A stretch of DNA of 64,000 nt from Methylobacterium sp. 2A (GCF_009806555.1 NZ_VUOK01000064.1:281-64280), one strand, 5' to 3'. Positions 37,138 to 46,917 are shown, numbered from the stretch's first letter. Numbers and translations: made by a program. The notes: generated from the sequence alone by a model not told the origin.

Positions 37138-38598
37138 ATGACGGCCCGGCTCGTCGAACTCTTTCCCGAAGCCTCCGGCCCGGCCGCCGATCTCATGGTG
37201 ACGGGCCTGACCGCCGACAGCCGGCAGGTCGCCACCGGCACGGTGTTCGTCGCCGTGCCGGGCACGAAGGCGGACGGACGCCGCTTCGCCGCCCAGGCCG
37301 CCAATCGCGGCGCCGTCGCGGTGGCGGGGGAGGGCGCCCGCCCCATGGATCTCCCGGAGGCGGTCGCCTGGGTCGCGGTCGCGGATGCAAGGCGCGCGCT
37401 GGCCCTCGCGGCGGCGCGGTTCGCCGGCTCGCAGCCGGAGAATGTGGTGGCGGTGACCGGCACCGCCGGCAAGAGTTCCGTCGCCGACTTCGTGCGCCAG
37501 ATCCTGTCGCGCCTCGGCCGCGACGCGGCGAGCCTGGGCACGGTCGGGATCGTGACCAACCGCGGCGCGCAGTACGGCTCGCTGACCACCCCGGATCCCG
37601 TGACGCTGCACGAGACCCTGGCGCGGCTCGCCCATGAGGGCGTGACGGAGCTGGCCATGGAGGCCTCCTCGCACGGGATCGAGCAACGCCGCCTCGACGG
37701 CGTGCGGCTCGTGGCGGCCGGCTTCACCAATCTCGGCCGGGATCACCTCGACTATCACGCGAGCATCGAGGCGTATCTCGCCGCCAAGCTGAGACTTTTT
37801 ACCGATCTCTTGCCGCCGGGCTGCCCGGCGGTGGTGAATGCCGACGGAGCCTATGCCGACCGGGTGATCGCCGCCGCCGAGGCCGCCGGACGGCCCGTGC
37901 GCACGGTCGGGCGCGCCGGTCGGGACCTGCGGGTCGAATCCGTTCGGACGGAGGGGTTCGCCCAGGCGGTCCGGCTCGTCGCGGGCGCAGGCTCCCGCAC
38001 GCTGCGGCTGCCGCTCGTCGGCGAGTTCCAGGTCGAGAACGCCCTGGTGGCGGCGGGCCTCGCGCTCGCAACGCCGGCGGGTGCGGCCGATCCGGACGGC
38101 GTCTTCGCGGCCCTCGACCATCTCACCGGCGTGCCGGGTCGCATGGAGCGGATCGGCGAGGCGCGGGGCGGTCTCTGCCTCGTGGATTATGCCCACAAGC
38201 CCGAGGCGCTGGAGAGCGTGCTGACGGCGCTGCGCCCCTTCGCGTCCGGCCGTCTGGTCGTGGTGTTCGGCTGCGGCGGCGACCGCGACCGGGGCAAGCG
38301 CCCGCTGATGGGCGCCATCGCGCAGCGCCTCGCCGATGTCGTCATCGTCACCGACGACAACCCGCGCACCGAGGAGGCCGCCGCGATCCGCCGGGCGATC
38401 CTGGCGGCGGCGCCGGGAGCCGAGGAGATCGGCGACCGGGAAGAGGCGATCCGGACCGCCGTGGGCCGGCTCGGGCCGGGCGACGTGCTGGTGGTTGCCG
38501 GCAAGGGTCATGAAACCGGCCAGATCGTGGGGGATCGCACCCTGCCGTTCTCGGACCACGCGGTGTTGCGCGCCGCCATCGCCGACGCGGCCGCCTGA
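37138..38598 (+). CDS. murE: UDP-N-acetylmuramoyl-L-alanyl-D-glutamate--2,6-diaminopimelate ligase
   Basis: The 486-aa Mur ligase has the ATP-binding TGTAGKSS, the central domain (LTTPDPVTLHETLA) and DDNPRTE near residue 405, the motif that selects meso-diaminopimelate over lysine. It adds the third residue of the stem peptide in the cytoplasm. AGGGGGG precedes the ATG; the gap to ftsI is 10 nt. Confidence 0.97.
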   Translation: MTARLVELFPEASGPAADLMVTGLTADSRQVATGTVFVAVPGTKADGRRFAAQAANRGAVAVAGEGARPMDLPEAVAWVAVADARRALALAAARFAGSQPENVVAVTGTAGKSSVADFVRQILSRLGRDAASLGTVGIVTNRGAQYGSLTTPDPVTLHETLARLAHEGVTELAMEASSHGIEQRRLDGVRLVAAGFTNLGRDHLDYHASIEAYLAAKLRLFTDLLPPGCPAVVNADGAYADRVIAAAEAAGRPVRTVGRAGRDLRVESVRTEGFAQAVRLVAGAGSRTLRLPLVGEFQVENALVAAGLALATPAGAADPDGVFAALDHLTGVPGRMERIGEARGGLCLVDYAHKPEALESVLTALRPFASGRLVVVFGCGGDRDRGKRPLMGAIAQRLADVVIVTDDNPRTEEAAAIRRAILAAAPGAEEIGDREEAIRTAVGRLGPGDVLVVAGKGHETGQIVGDRTLPFSDHAVLRAAIADAAA

Positions 38599-38613
38599 CG
38601 GCGACGGGGATTC

Positions 38614-40068
38614 ATGATGACCGCACTCTGGACCTGCGAGGAGCTTGAGTCCGCCACCGGCGGCCGTCTGATCGGCGCGGAGCGCGCGATCGGCGGCGCG
38701 TCGATCGACACGCGGACCCTTGAACCCGGAGACCTGTTCTTCGCCATCCGGGGCGAGGCGCGCGACGGCCACGATTTCGTCGCCGACGCCCTCGGCCGCG
38801 GGGCCGGGGCCGCTGTGGTGCGCCAGGATCGCGCGGACGCGCTGACGGTGCACGGCCCCCTGCTGGCGGTGCCGGAGGCCGGCGCGGATCCGGTGCTGAC
38901 GGCGATGATCCGCCTCGGCGCCGCCGCCCGCGCCCGGACCATGGCCCAGGTGGTGGCGGTGACGGGCTCGGTCGGCAAGACCGGCACCAAGGAGGCCCTG
39001 CGCCACGTCCTGTCGGAGCAGGGCGAGACCCACGCCTCGGCGGCCTCCTACAACAACCATTGGGGCGTGCCGCTGACGCTCGCGCGGATGCCCGCCGTGA
39101 CGCGCTACGGCGTGTTTGAGATCGGCATGAACCACGCGGCCGAGATCGTGCCGCTGACCGCCCAGGTCCGGCCCGACATCGCGCTGATCACCACGGTCGA
39201 GCCGGTCCATATCGAGCATTTCGCCTCGCTCGCCGCCATCGCGGACGCCAAGGGCGAGATCTTTTCCGGGCTTCAGCCCGGCGGCGTGGCGATCATCAAC
39301 CGCGACGGCCCGCATTTCGACCGCCTCGTCGCCCACGCGCAGGCGTCCCGGGCCGGCCGCATCGTGAGCTTCGGCGAGCATCCGGAAGCCGACGTGCGCG
39401 CCCAGCGGATCGTGCTGCGCCCTGACCTGTCGGTGGTGGACGCCGTCGTGATGGGTGAACCCGTCACCTACAAGCTCGGCACTGCCGGGCGCCACACCGC
39501 GCTGAACTCGCTCGGCGTCATGGCGGTGATCCACGCGCTCGGCGCCGACCTCGCCCGGGCCGCACTGTCGCTCGGCACGCTGTCTCCACCCGTGGGGCGC
39601 GGGGCGCGCACCGCGCTGGAGATCGAGGGCGGCACCGCCTACCTCGTCGACGAGAGCTACAACGCCAACCCCGCCTCGGTCCGCGCCGCTCTGGCGACCC
39701 TCGCCGGCATCGAGACCGGCCCACGCGGGCGCCGCATCGCGGTGCTCGGCGACATGCTGGAACTCGGCGCCGCCGCCCCAGACCTCCACCGCGGCCTCGC
39801 CGAGACGATCGAGGCGGCGCAGATCGACCTCGTCTTCACATCCGGCCCGCTCATGCGCAACCTGTTCGAGGCCCTGCCGGTGAGCCGCCGGGGCGGCGTC
39901 GCCGACACCGCCGCCGACCTGATCGAGCCGCTCGCGCGGATCCTGCGCCCGGGCGATGCCGTGATGATCAAGGGATCGAACGGCAGCCGCATGGGCCGGA
40001 TTGTCGAGGCGCTGAAAGCCCGCTACGCGCTCGACCCGGCGCGGCGCGCCCTCGCGGCGGCCCCGTGA
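38614..40068 (+). CDS. murF: UDP-N-acetylmuramoyl-tripeptide--D-alanyl-D-alanine ligase
   Basis: This 484-aa Mur ligase has VTGSVGKTGTKEAL for ATP, NHWGVPLTLARMP, and DESYNANPASVRAAL, a MurF hallmark. It attaches D-Ala-D-Ala made by Ddl (encoded further downstream). GACGGGGA lies upstream of two adjacent ATG codons (38614 and 38617); either could serve as start. It lies 15 nt after murE. Confidence 0.97.
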   Translation: MMTALWTCEELESATGGRLIGAERAIGGASIDTRTLEPGDLFFAIRGEARDGHDFVADALGRGAGAAVVRQDRADALTVHGPLLAVPEAGADPVLTAMIRLGAAARARTMAQVVAVTGSVGKTGTKEALRHVLSEQGETHASAASYNNHWGVPLTLARMPAVTRYGVFEIGMNHAAEIVPLTAQVRPDIALITTVEPVHIEHFASLAAIADAKGEIFSGLQPGGVAIINRDGPHFDRLVAHAQASRAGRIVSFGEHPEADVRAQRIVLRPDLSVVDAVVMGEPVTYKLGTAGRHTALNSLGVMAVIHALGADLARAALSLGTLSPPVGRGARTALEIEGGTAYLVDESYNANPASVRAALATLAGIETGPRGRRIAVLGDMLELGAAAPDLHRGLAETIEAAQIDLVFTSGPLMRNLFEALPVSRRGGVADTAADLIEPLARILRPGDAVMIKGSNGSRMGRIVEALKARYALDPARRALAAAP

Positions 40069-40156
40069 TCGCCCCCTGATCGCTGCGGCCGAGCGTCCAC
40101 GACGATCGGTGCCGCCCCCTGAAACCCTCGCCTGAACGAAGGGGCCGAGCGCCCGG

Positions 40157-41242
40157 ATGCTGTACCTTCTCTCGGAACTGAGCGGCACCTTCACGCCGCT
40201 GAACGTGTTCCGCTACATCACCTTCCGCACCGGCGGCGCGCTGTTCACGGCGGGCCTGTTCGTGTTCTGGTTCGGACCCTGGATCATCTCGCTGCTGCGC
40301 ATCCGCCAGGGCAAGGGCCAGCCGATCCGCGAGGACGGGCCGCAGACCCACCTGCTGACCAAGCGCGGCACCCCCACCATGGGCGGGCTGATGATCCTGG
40401 CGGGCGCCGTGGTGGCGATCCTGCTCTGGGCCAATCCGCGCAACCATTACGTGTGGATCACGCTGACCGTGACCCTCGGCTTCGGCGCGATCGGCTTCTA
40501 CGACGACTACCTCAAGGTGACCAAGCAGTCGCACAAGGGGTTTTCTGGCAAGTTCCGCTTGGCCCTGGAAGCGCTGATCGCGCTCGCCGCCTGCGTCACC
40601 ATTGCGGTCTATTCCCCCGCCGCCCTTCAGAACCAGCTCGCCTTTCCGGTGTTCAAGGACGCGCTCCTGAACCTCGGCTGGTTCTATCCCCTGTTCGGCG
40701 CCTTCGTGATCGTCGGCGCCGGGAATTCGGTGAACATGACCGACGGGCTCGACGGGCTCGCCATCGTGCCGGTGATGATCGCCTGCGGCACCTTCGGGTT
40801 CATCGCCTACCTCGTCGGCAACTCGTTCACGGCGAGCTACCTGCAGGTGAACTACGTCCGCGACACGGGCGAGCTCGCGGTGGTCTGCGGCGCGGTGATC
40901 GGGGCGGGCCTCGGCTTCCTGTGGTTCAACGCGCCGCCGGCCCAGATCTTCATGGGCGATACCGGCTCGCTCGCCCTCGGCGGCCTGCTCGGCACGATCG
41001 CGGTGGCGACCAAGCACGAGATCGTCCTGGCGATCGTCGGCGGCCTGTTCGTCCTGGAGATGATGTCGGTGATCATCCAGGTCGCCTCGTTCAAGCTGAC
41101 GGGAAAGCGCGTCTTCCGCATGGCGCCGATCCACCACCATTTCGAGCAGAAGGGCTGGAAGGAGCCGCAGGTGGTGATCCGGTTCTGGATCATCGCGGTG
41201 ATCCTGGCACTGGCCGGTTTGGCGACGCTGAAGCTGCGCTGA
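40157..41242 (+). CDS. mraY: phospho-N-acetylmuramoyl-pentapeptide transferase
   Basis: The 361-aa membrane enzyme has about ten helices and the MraY signatures GTPTMGG, FYDDYLK, NMTDGLDGLA and FMGDTGSLALGG with the catalytic Asp residues, plus the His-rich loop PIHHHFE. It transfers phospho-MurNAc-pentapeptide to undecaprenyl phosphate, giving lipid I. GAAGGGG lies ~12 nt upstream. It is 88 nt downstream of murF. Confidence 0.97.
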   Translation: MLYLLSELSGTFTPLNVFRYITFRTGGALFTAGLFVFWFGPWIISLLRIRQGKGQPIREDGPQTHLLTKRGTPTMGGLMILAGAVVAILLWANPRNHYVWITLTVTLGFGAIGFYDDYLKVTKQSHKGFSGKFRLALEALIALAACVTIAVYSPAALQNQLAFPVFKDALLNLGWFYPLFGAFVIVGAGNSVNMTDGLDGLAIVPVMIACGTFGFIAYLVGNSFTASYLQVNYVRDTGELAVVCGAVIGAGLGFLWFNAPPAQIFMGDTGSLALGGLLGTIAVATKHEIVLAIVGGLFVLEMMSVIIQVASFKLTGKRVFRMAPIHHHFEQKGWKEPQVVIRFWIIAVILALAGLATLKLR

Positions 41243-41285
41243 GAAACTGTGCTAAAGACCCGTCTCGAACGGCCAGTGCCAGTCT

Positions 41286-41409
41286 AACCCTCATCCTGAG
41301 GGGCCGGAGCGTCGCGGAGGCCTCGAAGGAGCCCTCCAGCCGGCCGCGTGATCCTGGAGCCCGCCTTCGAGCCCCGCTGCGCGGGCAGCTCAGGATGCGG
41401 GTGAGGGTT
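41286..41409. repeat. dispersed palindromic repeat between mraY and murD
   Basis: The element is framed by AACCCTCATCCTGAG (41286-41300) and the inverted CTCAGGATGCGGGTGAGGGTT (41389-41409). The interior (GCGGAGGCCTCGAAGGAG, GATCCTGGAGCCCGCCTTCGA) matches, from memory, a repeat scattered through Methylobacterium and other Rhizobiales genomes. It fills most of the 204-bp gap and lies within the co-oriented cluster, so transcripts of mraY-murD would carry it. Confidence 0.7.
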
Positions 41410-41446
41410 GGATCGGCCGGGTTCGCCGCCGCATCCAGAGTTCCGC

Positions 41447-42811
41447 ATGACACCTGTTACCGTCTTTCAGGACAAGACCGTCGCGCTGTTCGGCCTCGGC
41501 GGCTCCGGCCTCGCCACCGCCCAGGCCCTGAAGGCGGGCGGCGCCGACGTGCGGGCCTGGGACGACAGCGCCGCGAGCCGCACCCGGGCGCAGGAGGCCG
41601 GGATCACCGTCCAGGATCTCGGCGAGGCGGACTGGTCGGGCTTCTCCGCCCTCGTCCTGAGCCCCGGCGTGCCGCTGACCCATCCCGAGCCGCACTGGAG
41701 CGTCCGCCGTGCGCGCGACGCCGGGGTCGAGGTCATCGGCGACATCGAGCTGTTCTGCCGGGAGCGCCGTGCCCAGGCTCCGGGGGCACCGTTCGTGGCG
41801 ATCACCGGGACCAACGGCAAATCGACCACCACGGCCCTCATCGCCCACGTCCTCGCGCAAGCGGGCCGCGATGTTCAGATGGGCGGCAATATCGGCACCG
41901 CGATCCTGTCCCTGGAGCCGCCCTCGGCCGAGCGGGTCCACGTGATCGAGATGTCGTCGTTCCAGATCGACCTGACGCCCGGCCTCGATCCGAGCATCGG
42001 CGTGCTGATGAACATCACGCCCGACCACCTCGACCGCCACGGCACCATGGAGCAGTACGCCGCCATCAAGGAGCGGCTGATCCAGGGTGCGGCCCTGGCG
42101 GTGGTCGGCGTCGACGATGCGCCGAGCCGCGCCATCGCCGAACGGCGCGGCACCGACCTCGTGCGGGTGCACGTGCCGCACGGCGAGGTGCTCGCCACCG
42201 ATGCCCTGACCGTGCGCGACGGCATCGTCCGCGAGCCGGACGGCACGGCGCTCGCCGAGGTGAACGGCATCGGCTCCCTGCGGGGCGCCCACAACTGGCA
42301 GAACGCGGCCGTCGCCGTGGCGGTGGCGCGGGCACTGGGTCTCACCGCCGAGCAGATCCAGGCCGGATTGACCTCGTTCCCCGGCCTGCCGCACCGGATG
42401 GAGGAGGTCGGGCGGCGCGGCCCCGTGCTGTTCGTCAACGATTCGAAGGCGACCAACGCGGATTCCACCGAGAAGGCGCTCCTGGCCTTCCGCGACATCC
42501 ACTGGATCCTCGGCGGCAAGGCCAAGGACGGCGGCATCTTCCCGCTGGTTCCGTATTTCGAGCGGGTCGCCCACGCCTACCTGATCGGCGCGGCCTCGGA
42601 CGCCTTCGCGGCGACCCTGGAGGGCGCCGTGCCCTACACACGCTGCGAGACGCTGGACGTGGCGGTCGAGAAGGCCGCCGAGAACGCCGCCGCCTCGGGC
42701 GCGCCCGAGCCGGTGGTCCTGCTCTCGCCGGCCTGCGCCTCCTACGACCAGTTCCCGAATTTCGAGGTGCGCGGCAACCGCTTCCGCGCGCTGGTGCAGG
42801 CGCTGCCCTGA
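41447..42811 (+). CDS. murD: UDP-N-acetylmuramoyl-L-alanine--D-glutamate ligase
   Basis: The 454-aa Mur ligase has an N-terminal Rossmann domain (ALFGLGGSGLATAQAL), ATP-binding TGTNGKSTTTAL, NITPDHLDRH and NDSKATNADS, all standard for MurD. It adds D-glutamate to UDP-MurNAc-L-Ala. The start MTPVTVFQ is chosen over a 13-residue extension. It ends 9 nt before the 3' end of the antisense chemoreceptor gene. Confidence 0.97.
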   Translation: MTPVTVFQDKTVALFGLGGSGLATAQALKAGGADVRAWDDSAASRTRAQEAGITVQDLGEADWSGFSALVLSPGVPLTHPEPHWSVRRARDAGVEVIGDIELFCRERRAQAPGAPFVAITGTNGKSTTTALIAHVLAQAGRDVQMGGNIGTAILSLEPPSAERVHVIEMSSFQIDLTPGLDPSIGVLMNITPDHLDRHGTMEQYAAIKERLIQGAALAVVGVDDAPSRAIAERRGTDLVRVHVPHGEVLATDALTVRDGIVREPDGTALAEVNGIGSLRGAHNWQNAAVAVAVARALGLTAEQIQAGLTSFPGLPHRMEEVGRRGPVLFVNDSKATNADSTEKALLAFRDIHWILGGKAKDGGIFPLVPYFERVAHAYLIGAASDAFAATLEGAVPYTRCETLDVAVEKAAENAAASGAPEPVVLLSPACASYDQFPNFEVRGNRFRALVQALP

Positions 42812-42820
42812 GGGCTGGCC

Positions 42821-44296
42821 TCAGCGCGCCAGCACCTTGGCGGCCTCGCGGGTGGTCCCCACCGCCTGCGAGACGCCGGCCACAGACTGTACGATCGCGC
42901 CGATATTGCCCGTGATCGCCGTGACCGCTCCGGAGGCGCTCTGCATGCTCTCGGCGAGGTCGCGGGTCACCGCACTCTGCTCCTCGATGGCGGCTGCGGT
43001 CGCCACCACCGTCTCGCGCATCACCGAGACCGAGGCGCCGATCGAGCTCAGCGCTTCCACCACTTCCTGCGAGACCCGCTGGACGCTGGCGATCTCGCCG
43101 TTGATCTGCCCGGTGGCGCGGGCCGCCTGATCGGCGAGTGCCTTCACTTCGGAGGCCACCACCGCGAAGCCGCGGCCGGCCTCGCCGGCCCGGGCCGCCT
43201 CGATCGTGGCGTTGAGCGCCAGCAGGTTGATCTGGCCCGCGATGTTCTGGATCAGGCCGACGATGCTGGTCATCGCGGTCGCGGTGTCGGCGAGCCGCTT
43301 GGTGTGGGCGTCGGCATCCTGCACGCAGGCATAGGCGGTGTCGGTGGCGCCCTGGGAGCGCACGATGCTCTGGGACATCTCGGCCACGGAGGCGGCCAGC
43401 TCCTCGGCGGCGGCCGCCACGGTCTGGACGTTGCCGGAGGTCGAATCCGCGGCCGAGGAGGCGAGCGCCGCCGCCTTGGTCGAATGCGCCACCGCCTGCT
43501 CGATCTCGCCAAAGTTCTGGTCGATCAGCGTACGCAGGTTGGCGAACAGATGGACCTGCTCGCTGATATCCGTGGCGAACTTCACCACCTTATAAGGCCG
43601 CCCGCTCGCATCCAGGATCGGGTTGTAGGACGCCTGGATCCAGACCTCGCGCCCGCCCTTGCCGACCCGGCGGAACTGCGCCGCCTGATAGGTGCCGCGG
43701 CGCAGGGCGGCCCAGAACGCCCGGTAGGCTTCGCTGTCGCGGTAGCCGGGCTCGACGAACAGGCTGTGATGCCGGCCGAGAATCTCACCGCGGGTATACC
43801 CCATGGTCGTCAGGAAATTGTCGTTGACGTCGATCACCGTGCCGTCGAGATCGAAGGCGATGACCGCCTGGACCTTGTCGATCGCCGCGATCTGGCCGGC
43901 ACGGTCGGCCTCCTCGGTGCGCTGTCGGGTGATGTCGGTGGCGAACTTGACCACCTTGTAGGGGCGCCCCCGGCCATCGAGCATCGGGTTGTAGGAGGCC
44001 TGGATCCAGATCGGACGACCGCCGCGGCCCACCCTCTGGAACTGGCCGGTTTCGAACGCGCCGGTCCGCAGCCGCTCCCAGAATCCCCGATACGCCTCGG
44101 AGTCGCGTTGGGCCGCGTCCATGAACAGGCTGTGATGCTGGCCGACGATCTCGGGCAGCGTGTAGCCGACGACATCGAGAAAGTTCTGGTTCGCCGCGAG
44201 AATGCGGCCCGCCAGATCGAATTCAATCACGCCCTGGACACGGTCGAGGGCGGCAAGCTTGGCCTGGGATTCACGGACGGACAGGGTCTGGAACAT
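42821..44296 (-). CDS. cytoplasmic twin-PAS methyl-accepting chemotaxis protein
   Basis: The 491-aa protein lacks membrane segments. It has two closely similar PAS domains (residues ~10-120 and ~132-245) sharing HHSLF, RDSEAYR, WIQASYNP and PYKVVKFATDI, then an MCP signalling domain (LLALNATIEAARAGEAGRGFAVVASEVKALADQ). Such soluble, Aer-like receptors sense redox or ligands through PAS cofactors. It is transcribed against the mur/fts cluster and separates murD from ftsW, with no chemotaxis genes nearby. The duplicated PAS pair suggests internal gene duplication. Confidence 0.93.
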   Translation of the reverse strand: MFQTLSVRESQAKLAALDRVQGVIEFDLAGRILAANQNFLDVVGYTLPEIVGQHHSLFMDAAQRDSEAYRGFWERLRTGAFETGQFQRVGRGGRPIWIQASYNPMLDGRGRPYKVVKFATDITRQRTEEADRAGQIAAIDKVQAVIAFDLDGTVIDVNDNFLTTMGYTRGEILGRHHSLFVEPGYRDSEAYRAFWAALRRGTYQAAQFRRVGKGGREVWIQASYNPILDASGRPYKVVKFATDISEQVHLFANLRTLIDQNFGEIEQAVAHSTKAAALASSAADSTSGNVQTVAAAAEELAASVAEMSQSIVRSQGATDTAYACVQDADAHTKRLADTATAMTSIVGLIQNIAGQINLLALNATIEAARAGEAGRGFAVVASEVKALADQAARATGQINGEIASVQRVSQEVVEALSSIGASVSVMRETVVATAAAIEEQSAVTRDLAESMQSASGAVTAITGNIGAIVQSVAGVSQAVGTTREAAKVLAR

Positions 44297-44644
44297 GGCG
44301 CGTCGGCTTCCGCTTGGCGGACCGGTCGCCTCGCGCTCCGTACCGCCGGATATTTACATCCGGAAGTTGCACGACCGAAATTAACACAGCGTATCTTCAT
44401 ACAAGTATTAGCGATGCAATAAACACGAATTCTCGTTCCGGGGCCGACGCGACCGGCCGGAGAGCGCCGGCCACTGCAACCAACGCGGGTCCCACGCGCG
44501 AGCATGGTGAGACGGAGGCGCGAGGTCAGGCCGGCGCGCAACGCCAAGGGGGCGCGGCCCTAAGCCTCCGTTTACCATTCCTGCCGAGGATCCGGCCCAA
44601 CCCGCGCGGATCGTCGTCCGCGCGGCCTGGAGTCGTCGCCCGAC
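44297..44644. other. 348-bp gap between the chemoreceptor and ftsW (divergent)
   Basis: No gene is seen. A low-GC patch at 44351-44431 (GAAATTAACACAG, CAAGTATTAGCG, CAATAAACACG) stands out and probably holds the divergent promoters for the chemoreceptor and for ftsW onward. No clear sigma70 pair can be assigned. Confidence 0.5.
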
Positions 44645-45811
44645 ATGATGTCACGCGCGGAACGCACCCCCCTGACCGACTGGTGGTGGACCGTGGACCG
44701 CGGCCTGCTCGCGGCCCTGTTCGCGCTGATGGTGGCCGGACTCGTTTTCCTGATGGGCGGCGGCCCGCCGGTGGCCGAGCGCATCGGCCTGCCGACCTTC
44801 TACTTCCTGAACCGGCAGGCGATGTATCTCGCGCCGACCATCCTGATCATCTGTGCGGTGTCGTTCCTGTCGTTGCGCGGTATCCGCCGGATGGCGCTGT
44901 TCACCTGGATCAGCGGCGTCGCCCTGTGCCTGCTCGCGGGCAAATTCGGCCCGGAGATCAAGGGCGCGCACCGGTGGATCCAGTTCGGCTCCTTCGGCCT
45001 GCAGCCCTCGGAATTCGTGAAGCCGGCCTTCGTGATCGTGGCCGCCTGGGCCTTCTCGGAGGGCGCGCAGCGGCGCGACATGCCGGGCGGGATCCTCGCC
45101 CTGCTCCTCCTGCCGATCACCATCGTGCCGCTGCTGCTCCAGCCCGATTTCGGACAGACCATGCTGATCACCATGGTGTGGTGCGCGCTGTTCTTCGTGG
45201 CCGGCCTGCACCTGATCTGGGTCGCGGTGCTCGGCGTGCTCGGGCTCGGCGGCGTCTTTGCGGCCTACATGTTCTTCCATCACGTGCGTGAGCGCTTCAA
45301 CAAGTTCCTCGACCGGGATTCCGGCGGCGGCTTCCAGGATTTCTGGTCGCGGGAATCGTTCCGCTCGGGCGGCTGGTTCGGCACCGGCCCGGGGGAGGGG
45401 GTGGCCAAGCGCCACCTGCCCGACGCGCATACGGACTTCCTGTTCTCGGTGATCGGTGAGGAATTCGGCGTCCTCGTCTGCCTGTGCCTCGTCGCCCTGT
45501 TCGCCTACATCGTGCTGCGCGGCCTCAAGCTCGCCCGGCGCACGGACGATACGTTCTCGCGGCTGGCGATCACGGGGCTGACGACCCTGTTCGGCCTTCA
45601 GGCGTGCATCAACATGGCGGTGAACACCCAGCTCATGCCGGCGAAAGGCATGACCCTTCCCTTCGTCTCCTTCGGCGGCTCGTCGATGTTCTCGCTCGCC
45701 CTCGGCACCGGCTTCCTCGTCGCCCTGACCCGCAAGCGCCCGCGCAGCGTGCTGCTCAGCCAGAAGCCCCCCGGCACCACACCCGCCACCGTGGCCGGAG
45801 TGATGCGGTGA
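44645..45811 (+). CDS. ftsW: peptidoglycan glycosyltransferase FtsW (SEDS family)
   Basis: This 388-aa SEDS protein has about ten membrane helices and family motifs: GAHRWIQFGSFGLQPSEFVK, LLLQPDFGQTM and the C-terminal GMTLPFVSFGGSS. With FtsI it polymerises septal glycan from lipid II. Two ATG codons lie in tandem at 44645. Its stop overlaps the GTG start of murG. Because murD-ftsW is interrupted, it must have its own promoter. Confidence 0.96.
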   Translation: MMSRAERTPLTDWWWTVDRGLLAALFALMVAGLVFLMGGGPPVAERIGLPTFYFLNRQAMYLAPTILIICAVSFLSLRGIRRMALFTWISGVALCLLAGKFGPEIKGAHRWIQFGSFGLQPSEFVKPAFVIVAAWAFSEGAQRRDMPGGILALLLLPITIVPLLLQPDFGQTMLITMVWCALFFVAGLHLIWVAVLGVLGLGGVFAAYMFFHHVRERFNKFLDRDSGGGFQDFWSRESFRSGGWFGTGPGEGVAKRHLPDAHTDFLFSVIGEEFGVLVCLCLVALFAYIVLRGLKLARRTDDTFSRLAITGLTTLFGLQACINMAVNTQLMPAKGMTLPFVSFGGSSMFSLALGTGFLVALTRKRPRSVLLSQKPPGTTPATVAGVMR

Positions 45812-46917
45812 CGGTCTTCACCCCCACGATCCTGCTCTGCGCGGGCGGCACCGGCGGTCACCTGTTCCCGGCCGAGAGCCTCGCCCACGCGCTGCGTGCC
45901 CGCGGCATCCGGGTGGCGCTCGCCACCGACGCCCGGGTCGACGCGATCGCGTCCGAGTTCCCGGCCTCCGAGGTGGTGACGATCGCCTCGGCGACGCCCT
46001 CCGGACGCGCGCCCCTGAAACGGGCTGCCGCCGTGCTGACGCTCGGCCGCGGCTTCGGCGTCGCCGCGAAGGAAATCCGGCGGATCAACCCGGCGGCCAT
46101 CGTGGGCTTCGGCGGCTACCCGACGGTGCCCCCCGTGCTCGCCGGCCAGATCCTGCGCGTGCCGACGATCCTGCACGAACAGAACGCCGTGATGGGCCGG
46201 GCCAACGCCTTCCTGGCCCGCGGTGCCCGCACCATCGCCACCGGCTTCAAGGAGGTGCGCGGCGTGCCCGACAAGGCGAAGGCCCCGCGCATCCACACCG
46301 GCAACCCGCTCCGCCCGGCCGTCATCGAGGCGGCGAAGGTCCCGTATCCGGCCTTCGGCGCGGGTGACGTTCTGCGGCTCCTCGTGTTCGGCGGCAGCCA
46401 GGGCGCCCGGGTCATGGGCGAGGTCGTGCCCGAGGCGATCGCGCGGCTGCCCGATGCGCTGCGCGCCCGCCTGCACCTCGTCCAGCAGGTCCGGCCCGAG
46501 GATCTGACGGCCGTGCAGAACCGCTACCTCGCGATGGGGCTCGCCGGGATCGAGGCGGCGCCGTTCTTCAAGGATCTCCCGGCCCGGATGGCCGCGAGCC
46601 ACCTCGTGATCGGGCGCTCCGGCGCCTCGACGGTCTCGGAGCTGGCGGCGATCGGCCGCCCGGCGATCCTCGTGCCGCTGCCCGGCTCGCTCGATCAGGA
46701 CCAGGCCGCCAACGCCGCGACCCTCGACGCGATCGGGGCGGCGCTCGCCGTGAAGCAATCGGACTTCACCCCGGATCGCCTCGCCGCGGAGCTCACCGCC
46801 TGCTTCGCGACGCCGGCAAAATTGACCGCGGCGGCCGATGCGGCCAGAAGCGCCGGCATCCACGACGCCGCCGAGCGGCTGGCCGAGGTCGTCGTCGAGA
46901 CGGCCGCCCGCACCTGA
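45808..46917 (+). CDS. murG: UDP-GlcNAc:lipid I N-acetylglucosamine transferase
   Basis: The 369-aa GT-B enzyme has GGTGGHLFPA, HEQNAVMGRAN, VFGGSQGA and GRSGASTVSELAAIGRPAILVPLP. It turns lipid I into lipid II at the inner face of the membrane. The GTG start at 45808 sits in the ftsW stop (GTGA). Confidence 0.97.
   Translation: MTVFTPTILLCAGGTGGHLFPAESLAHALRARGIRVALATDARVDAIASEFPASEVVTIASATPSGRAPLKRAAAVLTLGRGFGVAAKEIRRINPAAIVGFGGYPTVPPVLAGQILRVPTILHEQNAVMGRANAFLARGARTIATGFKEVRGVPDKAKAPRIHTGNPLRPAVIEAAKVPYPAFGAGDVLRLLVFGGSQGARVMGEVVPEAIARLPDALRARLHLVQQVRPEDLTAVQNRYLAMGLAGIEAAPFFKDLPARMAASHLVIGRSGASTVSELAAIGRPAILVPLPGSLDQDQAANAATLDAIGAALAVKQSDFTPDRLAAELTACFATPAKLTAAADAARSAGIHDAAERLAEVVVETAART

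Noticed and set aside
37105..40194. 1029-codon open frame on the minus strand across murE and murF
   Set aside because: It is the antisense shadow of two clear Mur ligases; the translation is Arg/Gly/His-rich without any motif, as expected in high-GC DNA.
44351..44431. Riboswitch or small RNA in the low-GC patch upstream of ftsW
   Set aside because: No conserved RNA motif or stable stem-loop with a T run could be found by eye.
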